Shown here: one piece after another, positions 24,026 through 35,494 of the stretch
Position numbering within the stretch: the first letter of the stretch is position 1
Layout: each line of letters opens with the position of its first letter
NCBI GenBank assembly: GCA_022605405.1
Contig: JABYQQ010000015.1
Coordinates: forward strand, 682,001 to 746,000
Direction: 5' to 3'
DNA: 64,000 nucleotides
Source of the DNA: Earliella scabrosa
Taxonomy: Eukaryota > Basidiomycota > Agaricomycetes > Polyporales > Polyporaceae
Notes under the pieces: model-generated
Seen by the model: the letters and a program-made list of their open reading frames with translations, nothing else
Database searches by the model: none
Told to the model about the DNA's origin: nothing
Program-made: the position numbers and the translations under genes

Positions 24026-25470
24026 GAAGGCCGGGTGTCGTAATGATACAGCTGCGGCGTCGTTCTGGATGAAGAGGGTTGAATTATCTGGCCGAGATGA
24101 GAGATCCATTCCAACTTCGACAGGCCGGGAGGTAGTACTAGCAAGGAAAACGGGAACAAGGAAAGGAGTGTAGATAGGAAAGACGTACCTCAGCCTACGC
24201 ACATGACGGCTTGGTTCAAGCTTCAGGAACACCTTCATCTTGCAATGAAGTCCTCCCTAACAAGATCCTCTATCCATCCCGGCAATTTGCCCACCTGCCA
24301 GACCACACGCAGACACCGTCCAGCTTCGTCGGCCTTTGGGCCGCCATATCAGTACGTGAAGGCGAGTCCAGCATGCCTTCGAAGCACCGCGCTCCCAGTA
24401 TCAAGTACAAGGTCCGGCCTGTCACTTTGCAGAGGCCACTATAAGTGGTTGAAGGGAAGATGTGAATGTGGTGAAGTCGTGCCCTGGCGTCTATGATCTT
24501 GGACTTGCCAGCCACAAGCCTTCCAAATTACATACCACCGCCACCAGTATATGTTCCTGCAGGTCGAAAGTGGCGAGCGCAACCTGAAACTTACATCATG
24601 TTGTAGGACTCAATGCACCGTTGAAACCAGGAGCGAGTACTAGTGAGTGACTGGCAGCAAATGTGATAACTTTGCTTCCACGAGTCATTTCATATGATCC
24701 GACTCGGACATACTAGCTACTTATGACAGTGACAGATCTCTCAGGGCCGACAGAGAACTCATGGACGCGCTATCAGTTGCAAAGGCGGGGCGGCCTCACG
24801 ACTACCAGGCCGATGCTGCCACCTAGCCACGGCATGTGTCCCAGTTCATCTCGAAGCTCACGTGGACCATCCTAATCCCATGGATACATCCCGGTGGACA
24901 CGCCTGCAGCCTCAGAGATGATGAAGTCCAGCCTCGATGTCCCAGCTGTCGCCGTCGGATGATACATGTCTCTGCTCCTGCACGCGCTCTCCTGCTGGGT
25001 GCTGACTCAGCAACCCTAACCTCTAGCCACTCTGCTCCTCTCCTGCCGGACCTGCCCTCGCAGGCCCTCGCCTATCCTCTCGCCTACTCTCCCAGACGCC
25101 CTGCTCTCCCTACTCCACCGGTACTAAAGAGCTGCTGTTTCAGGTGAGGCTCGTACGTACGTAGGTGAGTGAACTACGGTGACGGGACGATAGAGGCCGT
25201 AAGGCAGCACGATACTTATCAGCACCCGCAACCCACTCGTGTTTGATTGATTCGGAGAAGAACCCCTTCGACGCTGTCTTAGAACCACGTCACGAAGAAC
25301 ACACCGACACAATGTGTGGGCGTCGTGTCATCCCTACCATTCTCGTCCGTCTAGTATATCGTCCGCACATCCACACCACTTTCGCGCGTTCTATAGACGC
25401 GTGCGGGTACCATACATTAACGTCGTTACATGATGCAAGTGTATGTTATTCCTTCATCGACTCACAAACT
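24026..25470. other. Intergenic stretch before membrane copy 2
   Basis: No recognisable gene. The open frame of copy 2 extends upstream to 25243 without a stop, but that extension lacks family similarity and is most likely leader. Confidence 0.45.
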
Positions 25471-27435
25471 ATGGACTCACCTACGGAGCCTTCAGGTGCC
25501 CTCATCTGGCGTGAAGAGCCGCACTTTCGAGGAACGTTCGCCATCCTCACTAGCTGCGTCGGCACCCTCCTTGTGTGCACGTGGTCCGCTCTCCACGACG
25601 ACATCCCTCATGGCAAGTCCAAATTCAGGAGACGGCTGCATCAGTGTGTATGGCTTGTCATGAGCCTCCTGGCCCCCGAACTACTACTCCTGATCGCTTT
25701 CGATCAATTCTGGACGGCTTACAATCTGACCAAGGATGGCCAAAGGTGGCTTTCATCAGAACAAGGGCGGTCCGGCAATGTGCAGGTCAGCCCGCTATCA
25801 TCACTTTGCAATAGATTCGGTATTGATTGCACCCATTCGCAGGATGTAGAGCAAGCTCATACTCAGGCTCCTGACGGCACCGCCAATAGTCTGAGGACTC
25901 GCAAGCATCCTTGGACGAGAACCCACAGTTTCTATGCTATCATGGGTGGATTCGTCCTCCAGGACCCTCACGAAAGCCCTGCTGAACCCTATCTTCCCTC
26001 GTGGCAGCGCAATGGCGTGCTGACCCCGGACGGCGTACGCTTGATCATGGAGCATCGACCGCACCTCATCCCCGACATACCACGTAGCGAGCTTCTGGAT
26101 CGCAGCAAGGCGGACGACCTAGGGAAGGCGGTACTCGTCTGGCAAGTGCTCTGGTTCTGCCTGAGCTGCTTGAACCGTGCCATCCAGGGTCTCCCCCTCT
26201 GCCTCCTTGAAGTCACGACCATCGCCCATGCATTCTGCGCCCTGCTCACCTACGCGTTCTGGTGGAGCAAGCCGAAGAATATCCACCATCCCATACCCCT
26301 CGCTGGCGATGCTCACCTCGTGCGCGAGATCGGGGCTTGGATGTCGATCCGGAGCGGTGCTCAGCGTCCCATTATCGGAGGGCTCATCACATTCTCCCTA
26401 TCTCCCGAGATCGTCTTCATTGACGCTCTGAAGTTGGAGAAACATCTCCACACGCCGGAAGACAGAGCGGAGCTCCTCCGAACCACGGAAGACTTCTCAT
26501 CTCAAGGACATCAAGCACTGGGTCATGGCAGCACTTCCTCTCTACGACTTCTACCTCCCCTCTATAAACCCACGCGGAAGGTCCTATTCGTCTTCTCCAC
26601 AAGTCCTCTACCGTGGTACATTTGGGGGTCCCGGAGCACAGCGGACGAAGAGGAACGCATGTTGCGGCGCTTGGACTTGAGCAACTCCCTCCCGGATGAC
26701 GCGTTCGGAGAACATCCCTCGCATCCCTCGGATTCGGACGGGCCTACCTACATCACCCCCGCCCCTCATCTACAGGTTTCCGCTGCTGGCGCGGGGTTCT
26801 TCGTGACCTCCGTCGCAGCCATCATTCTCACCGCCGCATACGGACTACCCCATCTCATCGGCTGGACCGTGAAATTCACCACCCTCACAGAGCGGAGGCT
26901 GTGGCAGGCCGCCACAATACTTGTGATGGCGATAGGTATCCTCCTCATTGCCATCCTCGGGGTGAAGTGGGTCGTTGAGCAGCACTTCGTGGAGTCGGGG
27001 CGGAGGCGCTGGGCGTGGTTGCAGCAACAGTTCCCCGCGATCACACACCGCCGCGGGGTCCGCTCAGCGATGGCGCGGGCGCAGAGGCCTCCTCAAAAGG
27101 CGCAGGCGCAGGAGCAGCCTCCTCAGAAGGAGCAGGTGGAGGAACGACCTCAGGAGGAACAGTCGGTGGCACCGGAGGGCAGTCTGAGGGCCGCCACACG
27201 GTCGTGGTACATGCTCAGAACGGTCACGCTCTGGCATCGGAGATGGCAGCACGAACACCAGAAGAAGAAACGAGCGTCGGAGAATGCGACGCATGCCATC
27301 CTGTTCATCATCACCATAGTCTATTCCGTCTCCAGTGCGTACCTCATAGTGGAGAGCTTGAGGCAGCTCGTCGCGTTGCCACCCGAAGCGTTTGTTCTTC
27401 CATCCTGGGGTAACTATTGGCCCCATTTCTCTTGA
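25471..27435 (+). CDS. Seven-helix membrane family, copy 2 (inverted)
   Basis: Start ATG 25471 opens MDSPTEPSGALIWREEPHFRG, matching the family N terminus. An intron at 25786-25842 (57 nt, GTCAGC ... TTCGCAG with TTGATTG before the acceptor) falls where the paralogues have theirs; because it is a multiple of three with no stop, unspliced RNA would also be open. The spliced protein has 635 residues. Family blocks are present: RGTFAILTSCVGTLLVCTWSAL, KHPWTRTHSFYAIMGGFVLQDP, DDLGKAVLVWQVLWFCLSCLN, TTIAHAFCALLTYAFWWSKP, YGLPHLIGW and ALPPEAFVLPSWGNYWPHFS. It alone carries a charged Gln/Glu/Pro-rich insert between the late helices (PPQKAQAQEQPPQKEQ). It is the only copy on the plus strand. Confidence 0.82.
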   Translation: MDSPTEPSGALIWREEPHFRGTFAILTSCVGTLLVCTWSALHDDIPHGKSKFRRRLHQCVWLVMSLLAPELLLLIAFDQFWTAYNLTKDGQRWLSSEQGRSGNVQVSPLSSLCNRFGIDCTHSQDVEQAHTQAPDGTANSLRTRKHPWTRTHSFYAIMGGFVLQDPHESPAEPYLPSWQRNGVLTPDGVRLIMEHRPHLIPDIPRSELLDRSKADDLGKAVLVWQVLWFCLSCLNRAIQGLPLCLLEVTTIAHAFCALLTYAFWWSKPKNIHHPIPLAGDAHLVREIGAWMSIRSGAQRPIIGGLITFSLSPEIVFIDALKLEKHLHTPEDRAELLRTTEDFSSQGHQALGHGSTSSLRLLPPLYKPTRKVLFVFSTSPLPWYIWGSRSTADEEERMLRRLDLSNSLPDDAFGEHPSHPSDSDGPTYITPAPHLQVSAAGAGFFVTSVAAIILTAAYGLPHLIGWTVKFTTLTERRLWQAATILVMAIGILLIAILGVKWVVEQHFVESGRRRWAWLQQQFPAITHRRGVRSAMARAQRPPQKAQAQEQPPQKEQVEERPQEEQSVAPEGSLRAATRSWYMLRTVTLWHRRWQHEHQKKKRASENATHAILFIITIVYSVSSAYLIVESLRQLVALPPEAFVLPSWGNYWPHFS

Positions 27436-28478
27436 CCGATCTATGATTCTATGGCTCAAATTATGCACAGGGTTTACAGTACTACTTTGACTGCTACTTA
27501 CTTCACCATGGTGCTGGTCTCCGTGGTCTCGTTCCAACTAATCTGTGCCACTGGCAGTGTACTGTGGTCATTACCTGGAGAAGCCGGTCAACGTTCACGG
27601 TGACGCATACCCGCGCGAGTGAATCCATGCAAAGATGGTCGTATCAAATGTCATGCGCGGCCGCCGTGCACGAGTCCCGACATCCTAAGCCACGGATCGC
27701 CGCTCTCTATTTTGGTATGCATCACATCCACCTGCTGGTCGTCCAGCGTTCCGTCCCATAAGTAGGGGCCCGCACCCGGACGATGTCACGATGCAATATC
27801 AACCGCCATCGCGTCTCGTAATGCTCGCTTGGCAGTCCGATGAGATGGCGTTCCGTTCCGTTGGAATATCATACCGGGCGCGAATTTTCAAGCCTCGAGG
27901 ATGGTAAGTACCTCCTCCTCTGCCCTTTCGGGTCACAGGTATACCATCGACATGCATCGTATGATCGCATTCAATTGGGTACAGGAGAATCGCACATAGG
28001 TTTTCCAAGCTACAAGTGCATGACTTGCGACGAAGAATTCCGAACGATCATCCGAACAGTCGCGAGTGACTTGGCCGAGCGCGGGCGCTTCCAAACTTGC
28101 GGCTCTCCGCTCCGGCGACGCGCCGTGCCCAAAGTAGGAAACGACGCGTTCCCAACCTGTTCTCCAACCACGACGGTCGCCGCTCCAAGCATGCATGCAT
28201 GTCAAAGCTTGCGACGATACACGACGGTGAGAACGCGAATGCAAAGCTCCAAAGGCTTGACCGTTGGGGCGGGTCGGCGACGCGCGCGGGGCGCTCAACA
28301 TATGGTACCAAAAGTCTGAGTACCACTTCGCCGTTCCCTGTCACCGCCAGACGCAGCCCGAGTCCGCCTTCCATCCGCTCTACTGGTTTGCCCTTTAATC
28401 CGGCCAGCGCACCCCTCAGGCCACGCCTGCCCCTCTGTTCCCGACCACCACCATCTCCCACCCCCCACCGACTGCACG
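27436..28478. other. Intergenic stretch between copy 2 and the NRAMP gene
   Basis: Only short unconvincing ORFs. The last 100 bp, pyrimidine-rich with many CCACC and CTCCCA runs, is probably the NRAMP leader and promoter. Confidence 0.45.
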
Positions 28479-30608
28479 ATGGCCGTCGAGCACCAGACTC
28501 CAGTTGTTCCGCCATCGCAGGCGCCCTCAACTCGTGCTACAGGGTGGCTCCAACGGGCTAGAGATTATGCATGGATCGTGACTCGCCATACGACGAAGCA
28601 CACCGGGGTCGGCCTTGTCTGCGCCGTTGCGTACTTCGATCCGTAAGTCGTCGAGCCGTTTAACCTTGATCAAAGCTGATCGGAGGATTCCTAGGGGTAA
28701 CTGGGGTGTTGACCTCCAGGCAGGCTCTGAGTTCGGCTACAAGCTGCTCTTCGTCGTCCTCCTCGCCGGTATCTTCGCTATCTTCATGCAGGTGAGCGCT
28801 CCCACGACGCGTGGTTCGTACATGGCTGACTTGCATCCCCAGACGCAAGCATCGCGTCTTGGGTGTGTTACCGGGCTTGGTGAGTCTCTCGATGAGAGAG
28901 TCGACCGCAAACCGATCACTGAACCTAACGCAGATCTTGCGTCGCACTGTCGGCTGTTGCTCCATGACCGCCCGAAGCACAAGATGCTCTGGCGCTGGGT
29001 GGTCCTCTACCCCCTATACGTGCTCGCCGAGATCGCCATCATCAGCACCGACCTCGCCGAGCTCCTGGGTTCGGCCATCGCGCTCTGCATGCTGTTTCCA
29101 GCACTGCCCTTGTGGGCGGGCGTGCTCCTGACCGCCGCCGACGTTTTGCTCCTCCTCGCGTTCCGTGATCCGCTTCGCGGCCGCCCGGTCAGGCTCTTTG
29201 AGCTCTTCATCGCCGTTCTCGTACGTCTCGTTATCTACTGATGCACACGCCGAACTCATGAATTGATCGTCGACACGTAGGTCTTTATAGTCCTCATATG
29301 CATGGCTGTCATCATCTCCAAGGCCAGCGTGAACTGGGGCGACGCCTTCAAGGGATACATACCGTCCAATACTATCTTCAAATCAGGTGCATTGTACATA
29401 TGTGAGTCGACTCTTCGCTTTCATACGCACCATCGCTCAAGCAAGCACAGCGATCGGTATCATCGGAGCTACTGTCATGCCCCACAGTCTATTCCTCGGC
29501 TCAGCGTTGGCCACTCAGGATAGATTGTCGCCTTCGTCGTCCTCCACAAAGTCAGCCATGCTCTCAACGATGGACTCGACCTTCTCTTCCGAGTCAGCGG
29601 TCGCGAACTCTAGGCCATCCTTCCCGACGCGTGCCGGTGCCTGGTTCCACCAGCATTTCCGTGTCCTTCCGGTCAGCGAGCTCCCCAATGAGGCCAAGAA
29701 CCATGCCGAACGCGAGAACCGGCCGTACGATGTCGTCCATGCGCACCTGTACCACGGGATCGTCGACATGGTCATCAGCCTGCTCGGGCTCGCCGTGGTC
29801 ATCAACTCAATGTAGGTATTTTCGTCCACAAACGCACACGATCCCATTGGCTGACCGGTACTCTCAGGATCCTGATCTTGTCGGCGGCTGTCTTCTTCGG
29901 GCGCGACACCGGGTCCGAGGACCCGGCGGACCTCTTCGACGCCTTCGACCTGCTCAAGGAGACTGTTGGTAAACGTAAGCCCGCGCAACCTACCCTACTG
30001 CCGACTTGGTGTTCTCATGCCTATTACGCTCGCTTCCTCCAGCCGCTGCGATCATGTTCGCACTCGCACTCCTGGCCTCAGGACAAAGCTCCTCGATCAT
30101 AGCCACGCTGGCCGGCCAGATCGTGTCCGAAGGGTTCATTCGTTGGCGCCTCTCCGTAAGTGTCCCATCTATCCATCCTCGTACCAAGTTTCTAATCGTC
30201 CTACACTCGTAGCCTATGATGCGGCGTCTGCTCACTCGCTGCTTGGGCCTGGTCCCGGCTCTTGTAGTGGCGGCAGCTGTCGGACGGGCGGGCATTGACG
30301 CGCTCCTCGTCGCGTCGCAAGTCACGCTGTCGATCGTGCTCCCGTTCATCGTCTTCCCGCTCATGTACCTGACGTCGTCCAAGACGGTCATGAGCGTGAA
30401 GAAGCCCTTGGAGCGCTCAACCGCACAAGGGTCCACTGCAGAGATGCGGCCGATTTCTGGGGACGCCGGGGCGACCGAGGAGCAGGTCGAGTTGGTCGAC
30501 TATTCCAACGGGAAGATTGCCATGGCGTTTGGGTGGCTGATTTGGTTGGTCGTTGTGATGGCTAACGTCTACGCTATTGTTGGACTTGGTCTCGGTGAGG
30601 GTGCGTGA
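28479..30608 (+). CDS. SMF1: NRAMP divalent metal ion transporter
   Basis: Exons are 28479-28642, 28695-28791, 28843-28879, 28934-29220, 29281-29401, 29451-29811, 29868-29974, 30043-30155 and 30213-30608; 560 residues. Two diagnostic metal-site motifs are present: DPGN in the first helix (residues 54-57, split by the first intron) and GATVMPHSLFLGS in the sixth (M near 245), where Asp, Asn and Met bind Mn2+ or Fe2+ in characterised NRAMPs. Other family blocks are LFVVLLAGIFAIFMQ, ASRLGCVTG, AEIAIISTDLAELLGSAIAL, ASGQSSSIIATLAGQIVSEGF and FPLMYLTSSK. About eleven hydrophobic spans are visible. The role is proton-coupled uptake of manganese or iron at the plasma membrane or an endomembrane. It is convergent with the LRR gene, 258 bp between stops. 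Confidence 0.9.
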
Positions 30609-30866
30609 GAGTGGTTGGCGACGTGGAGAAAGATTGTTGTATCATCATGTTGCGAACCTGTTCACTGGTCTATCGGACTATACTCTTCAACAGATACGAA
30701 GTCTTATGTTGTCCATGATGATACGATTCAAACGATTAACATTGTGCGTGTTGTACATGTGGAGCGGAAGACATCACGAGCTGCATAGAGAAGTGCATAC
30801 ATACATACATACATGCGACGAAACATACTTTCTGCGAACCATAAGCGTAGGACCCTAGTTGCGAGA

Positions 30867-32279
30867 CTATGCAGCCGTCATCTCCAGGGTTTTAACATAG
30901 GGCCCTAACCTCGCGGTCCAGGCGGCGACGGTTTCCCTAGTGTTGACAGCCATAGGTCTCCCTCCACCGTGGAGGCTCGTTCGAATCAGATGGAGTCCCA
31001 AACGTTCGATCCAGCGTACAGGGCGCCCCTGTGGGTCGCGCGCCGTCACGAACTCCTCGAAGAGCTCCAACATGTTCTGCGAGTACTCCGTCATATACAT
31101 CATGATGGTGCGCAGCCCGGGCGGATACGAGTTGGACAAGGGGTCGTTCGGCGGCGCGTACCTCATCTTCAGCAGGCCGTCTATCAAGACCCAGGCGTGG
31201 CTGCTCGCAACGTCGTCCGACCCTCGGTACGTCAGCACGTGCAGATTGCGCAGGTTGGCAAAGAATTGGCCCCAGCACCTCTCCGATATGCGGCAGTGGT
31301 GCACGTCGACGATGTCGAGCGTGATGATGTGCTCCCGGGAGAGGAGGTCGCACACCGCTGGCAGCACCATCATCGTGCTCCCCTCGTGGAGCTGATTGAA
31401 GAGGACGTGGTCGATGCCGAGGACGATCTTCGAGGGCGACTTGGGGCCTTCGCACCCGACCTCGAGGCCGTTGCGGGTGAAGACGAGGCTTGCATGAGTG
31501 GCGCTCATGAGCGATCGTGTTACGGGGTTGAGTTTCGATCCGGGTAGCAGGTCGCGAAACATGGATCGCTCGAGGGACGCGATCCCCATGAGACCGGTGA
31601 TGCGGATGAGGGTTGGACAATGTTCGAGCCATGCGACGAATGTCTGTGCGATGTTGGGGACGTCCCGGATGTGTACCTGGACCAAATTGCGAAGTCCCAC
31701 CCGGGATGACTCGAGACCTGGATGACCTTCAAATGCCTGGGTATTGCGCAGGTAGCGATCGAGCGTGAGGATTGCGAGAGCGGGAGCAGAGTTCAGGAGC
31801 GTGGCGAAGGAGGGCCAGTGGAGCGGCTCCGATCCCGCATCCGTAGGGTAGTTGCGAAGGTCTAGATGGCGGAGGTGTGGTAGCCGAGTCTTATTCGTGA
31901 TCGCCACGCCGTCGAGCGATAGCTTGGTTAGAGAGGGATACTTCGCGGAGCTGACCTGGAACTGAGCCATCGGCCCTCGGTCGCCGGTGGGTTTCTCCAG
32001 GTTGACGACTAGAGTGAGCTCTTGAAGCACGGGAAGTGGCGTTGCGAAGAACCTCCGCATCTCTGCGGAGTGGTAGCGGACCAAGGTCATAGCCGAATTG
32101 AACTCGATGACCGTGAGGGTCTGCGCGCTGTTGAGCAGGGTGGAGATATGTCGGATGGCGAGCGGTTTGGTAGCGGTCTCCGCCCGCTCGACGACGTTCG
32201 GCTCGTGTGTGGTGGACTAGCGAAGGAAGAGTTAAAATTCGTACATCGGGGTACAAGCTCGAAGTTGGAGACATACCAT
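30867..32279 (-). CDS. LRR/F-box-type protein
   Basis: The main exon is 32216-30867. It opens in frame at a CTTCGCTAG acceptor and can be joined to an ATG immediately before a GTATGT donor (32279-32277), which would make the first exon only the start codon; the product has 450 residues. Downstream ATGs (for example at 32090) are alternatives. The body shows irregular leucine-rich repeats: LPVLQELTLVVNLE, YPSLTKLSLDGVAI, LPHLRHLDLRNYP, APALAILTLDRYL, ANLRNLHVLTYRG. I see no clear F-box, so this may be an LRR part of an F-box protein whose N terminus was lost or lies in an unrecognised exon. Such proteins select substrates for ubiquitin ligases. Confidence 0.65.
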
Positions 32280-33465
32280 GATTGTGTCTTGGATATATCA
32301 GGAGAAACGTTACTCAGTGCAGACTGAGGGGTAGGGATTTGGACACAGACCTACGACTGCAGAGTTATATATGGTCACACAGACCACCCCGCTTTGAGCG
32401 TGCGCCGATGTGGGACGTTGAGCTCCGATACATGTTTCGGTCAAAGCCCATCGGGTCGGATCCGGCAACACCCACGCCAAAGCAATCGGTTCTCTCGACC
32501 AATAGATGTGGAGCGAGACGTTGCCACAAGGACATTTTGGTGAGCAAGTAACTCTGCAGCAATGCATATGATTCAGTTACCCACACTTTGAGCCCGTGCA
32601 TCGAGGTTGTTAGACATACCATGAACCTCGTCGGATGGCAAGCTTGGTTGCGTGGTCGAAGCCGTGTGTAGTGGCTCGCTTTCTGCTTTGACCACAGCGG
32701 TTATAGGAATGCGCAATGTCAGTGGCACCACCAACATTGAAGAGCCCATCAGCACGCTAACACCTGCAAATCATTGAGCATCTACAAATTCGAATCAAGA
32801 GGGGCTTACAGAAGCTCGGTATGTTCCTGGGCTGAGACAGGCAATACAAATTCTCGTACCACTGACGTGACCCCGAGCTGCTAAACGGTCAGTACTCCGA
32901 GTCAGACTGCACTGAGGTCGAAGCAGCAGTGCAACGATTTGAGAATCTTGAGATAGTGCCGGATACATATGCCGCTCACGCGCCGGATCATTGCGGGTCA
33001 ACGATCCGAAGTCATCGCGCGCTTACAGCCTTCGGTCACTAACATGAAGTCACTTAACGTTGATGTTCAACTTCGTGGTGCATGGTCTGACTCTCAGTAC
33101 GCTCGCAGTACTTGCCATTAATACTCCATGGCCGCCCCTTCATCCTCGATTCTTCATCCGAAACTCAGTCTGGAACGAGAAGAGCCTCGCTGAATGCGAT
33201 CAGATACGCTGCTGCCAGTGCTCCGGTACACCAGGACCAGATAGCGGAGACATATGTCACGGTATCATGTGCATTATAAGAAAAGATTGACTATCATCTT
33301 TTTCTGTTATGGTCAGGAGCTGAGACTAATGTATTGGCGGCGGCCATGAACATCGGCAACAATGTAACTACAAAGGTCAATTGCCACCAGCGGCCACTAC
33401 ACCACTTGAACAAAAGGTCCCAGTTATCAGAAGCAAGTATACAGCTACTAGTTCACGTAAGAACA
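32280..33465. other. Intergenic stretch, possible relic coding
   Basis: A minus-strand frame at about 32573-32755 reads a hydrophobic LMGSSMLVVPLTLRIPITAV that resembles a membrane helix of a decayed gene, but no complete model can be built. Confidence 0.35.
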
Positions 33466-35494
33466 CTAATTGAAATGGGGCAAGTAATGACCCCACGACG
33501 GTAGAGTGAACGACTCGGAAGGAAGCGCGAACAGCTGTCGGAAGCTCTCCACGACTAGGTACATGCTTCCGAGGAAGTAAAATAGGACATTGAAGATGGC
33601 GATGGTACGTGTCAATATACGCAGCGGTTGGCTCATCTCGAATCCCTCTGGGTTTCCGAGTCCATGTCCTACTCTCACACTCCAGCGGGTGCCCAGAAAG
33701 CCTGTCGAGTTGCGTGGAGTGACCAGTCTGCCCAGCCCGATCAACCCGATCACGATGACGAACGTCGCCACCCCCAGCACCATGATTGCCACCGTTGTCC
33801 ACCGCCAGATCGAACGCTCAACATCGGTTGGGAATGTGGCCCAGAGGCCGATCAGGTGGGGGAAGCCGTACACGGCAGGAAGGAGGGCGAGACCAACGCC
33901 CGAACGCGACTTGGCGGTCTTCGCTAAGTGTGTCGCGGCTTGAATACAAGCCACTGGGACGACGAGAGGATAGCCTCCTTCTCCCAAGTGAGGGGAATTA
34001 CGGAGGCCGCGGACCGTATCCGCGCCGGATGATGATGAAAGAAGAGACATCCTCTCGTTGGCAGCTTGCGCCTCTGCTTCATCGACGGTGCTGCCATTGA
34101 TGTACCACGGCAGAGGCCTCCAGTAGAATATGTACCTGTCTTCCAGCGCGGTAAGCTGATGTCGGATGGCTGACGAGTAAGACTTTTGGATGGCTTCGGA
34201 GGAGGGAGGAGGTTGGGGTAAGCGATCCCGGGCCCAAACATCAGAAATGTCAGGGAAACAGAGATATTCGGAGTCGCAATAAAGAGTGATTCCATCGGAC
34301 AGAAGAGACCGATTGGCAGAACTCAGTGTTGATAGCCACGCGCCAACCTGACGGGCGGACTTCCGATCGTCATCAGAGCACGTCCCGATAACAATAGGTT
34401 GCCCGAGGGCTTCTTCCACCATGCCGCGTACGTGAGAAGCGCACAGAGCGCGTGTGCGATTGTGTTGACTTCGAGGAGGGAGAGTGGGAGGTGCTGCACG
34501 GCGCGGTTGAGGCAGCTGAGGCAGAACCAGAGGACTTGCCAGGTAAGGATCATCTTGGCGAGGCCATCCGCCTTGCTGTGGTCGAGGAGCTCATCAATGG
34601 GGACATCGGGGATGAGATCTGGCTCAACACGCATGATGTCTCGCACGCCGTACTCGGTCAGGACGCCATTGCCTTGCCAGGCGGGGAGATAGCGATTCAT
34701 TGGCGTGTCATGTGGGTCTTGGAGGACGAAGCCGCCCATGATGGCGAAGAAACTGTGGGTGATCGTCCATGGATGCTTGCGCACTCTCTTGCGAGGGGAC
34801 GAGGACGATTCCGAGCACATCGGCCATGAAGCCTGAGGAGGAGTGGTCTGCACCCCAATCTCTTGGTGGTCTGCCCCGTCCGCCTTGTTCGCCTTGTCTA
34901 GCCCATCTGGCTGGTCCGATTGGTCCAAATGATCTGCGTCTGCCGTCGTCTGGTTCGTCTGCCCCGTCTGGTTAGGTACCCCGTCGGGCCCATTGGTATT
35001 GATTGCGTGATCGGCGTTGAGTGGCCTGGGACCACGCTCAACATCGCTATGGTTATCCTGCTGACCGTTTGAAGTGGCAGACCCGTCAATAAAAGATGCA
35101 TACATTCTTGTGGACATATACTCACATTGTACTTAGCCAGGATGTGTTGTCGGAAGCGAGTACATAACCAGCCCCAGGCGCGCATGAACCAGGGGGCAGG
35201 TCCCGGAGACCTGCCTTCTAATTTCTCCTGGGCGAACGTGGTGAGATCGCGCGCGGCCATATACTGGTTGAACGCGAGGAGGAGGAGGTATTCGGGTGCT
35301 AGGAGGCCAATGGCGAACCACCCGAGCTTATCCAGAAATCTCATGACAGCTGACTGTCCGCGCTTCCCGCTCTCTGGTATATCGAGGTGGAGTGCGGACC
35401 AGGTGGAGATGAAGAGTGTACTGAGGCAGCTGGTGAGGATGGTGTATGTGCCACGGGATTGCGGCTCTGCCTGCCAGGAGACGGTGGCGTTCAT
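33466..35494 (-). pseudogene. Seven-helix membrane family, copy 3, frameshifted
   Basis: Exon 1 is 35494-35126 (MNATVSWQAEPQSRGTYTIL...), then a 65-nt intron. Exon 2 starts at 35060 and runs open through KHPWTITHSFFAIMGGFVLQDP and TIAHALCALLTYAAWWKKP to about 34408. There the intact copies have KKPKDVGQP; here the DNA reads AAGAAGCCC directly followed by TCGGGCAACC, about 7 nt shorter, and the frame is lost (stop at 34323). The correct continuation (GQPIVIGTCSDDDRK ... ALPSESFTLPSWGHYLPHFN) resumes in another frame and is open to 33466. No splice signals explain the gap, and the intact copies have no intron there. The linker contains repeated Asn/Gln/Asp/Gly units (NQTGQTNQTTAD, DQSDQPDGLDKANK). 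The remaining blocks are well preserved, so inactivation looks recent. Confidence 0.75.

Noticed and set aside
30797..30815. CATA tandem repeat
   Set aside because: Only about four units; an ordinary microsatellite with no sign of function.
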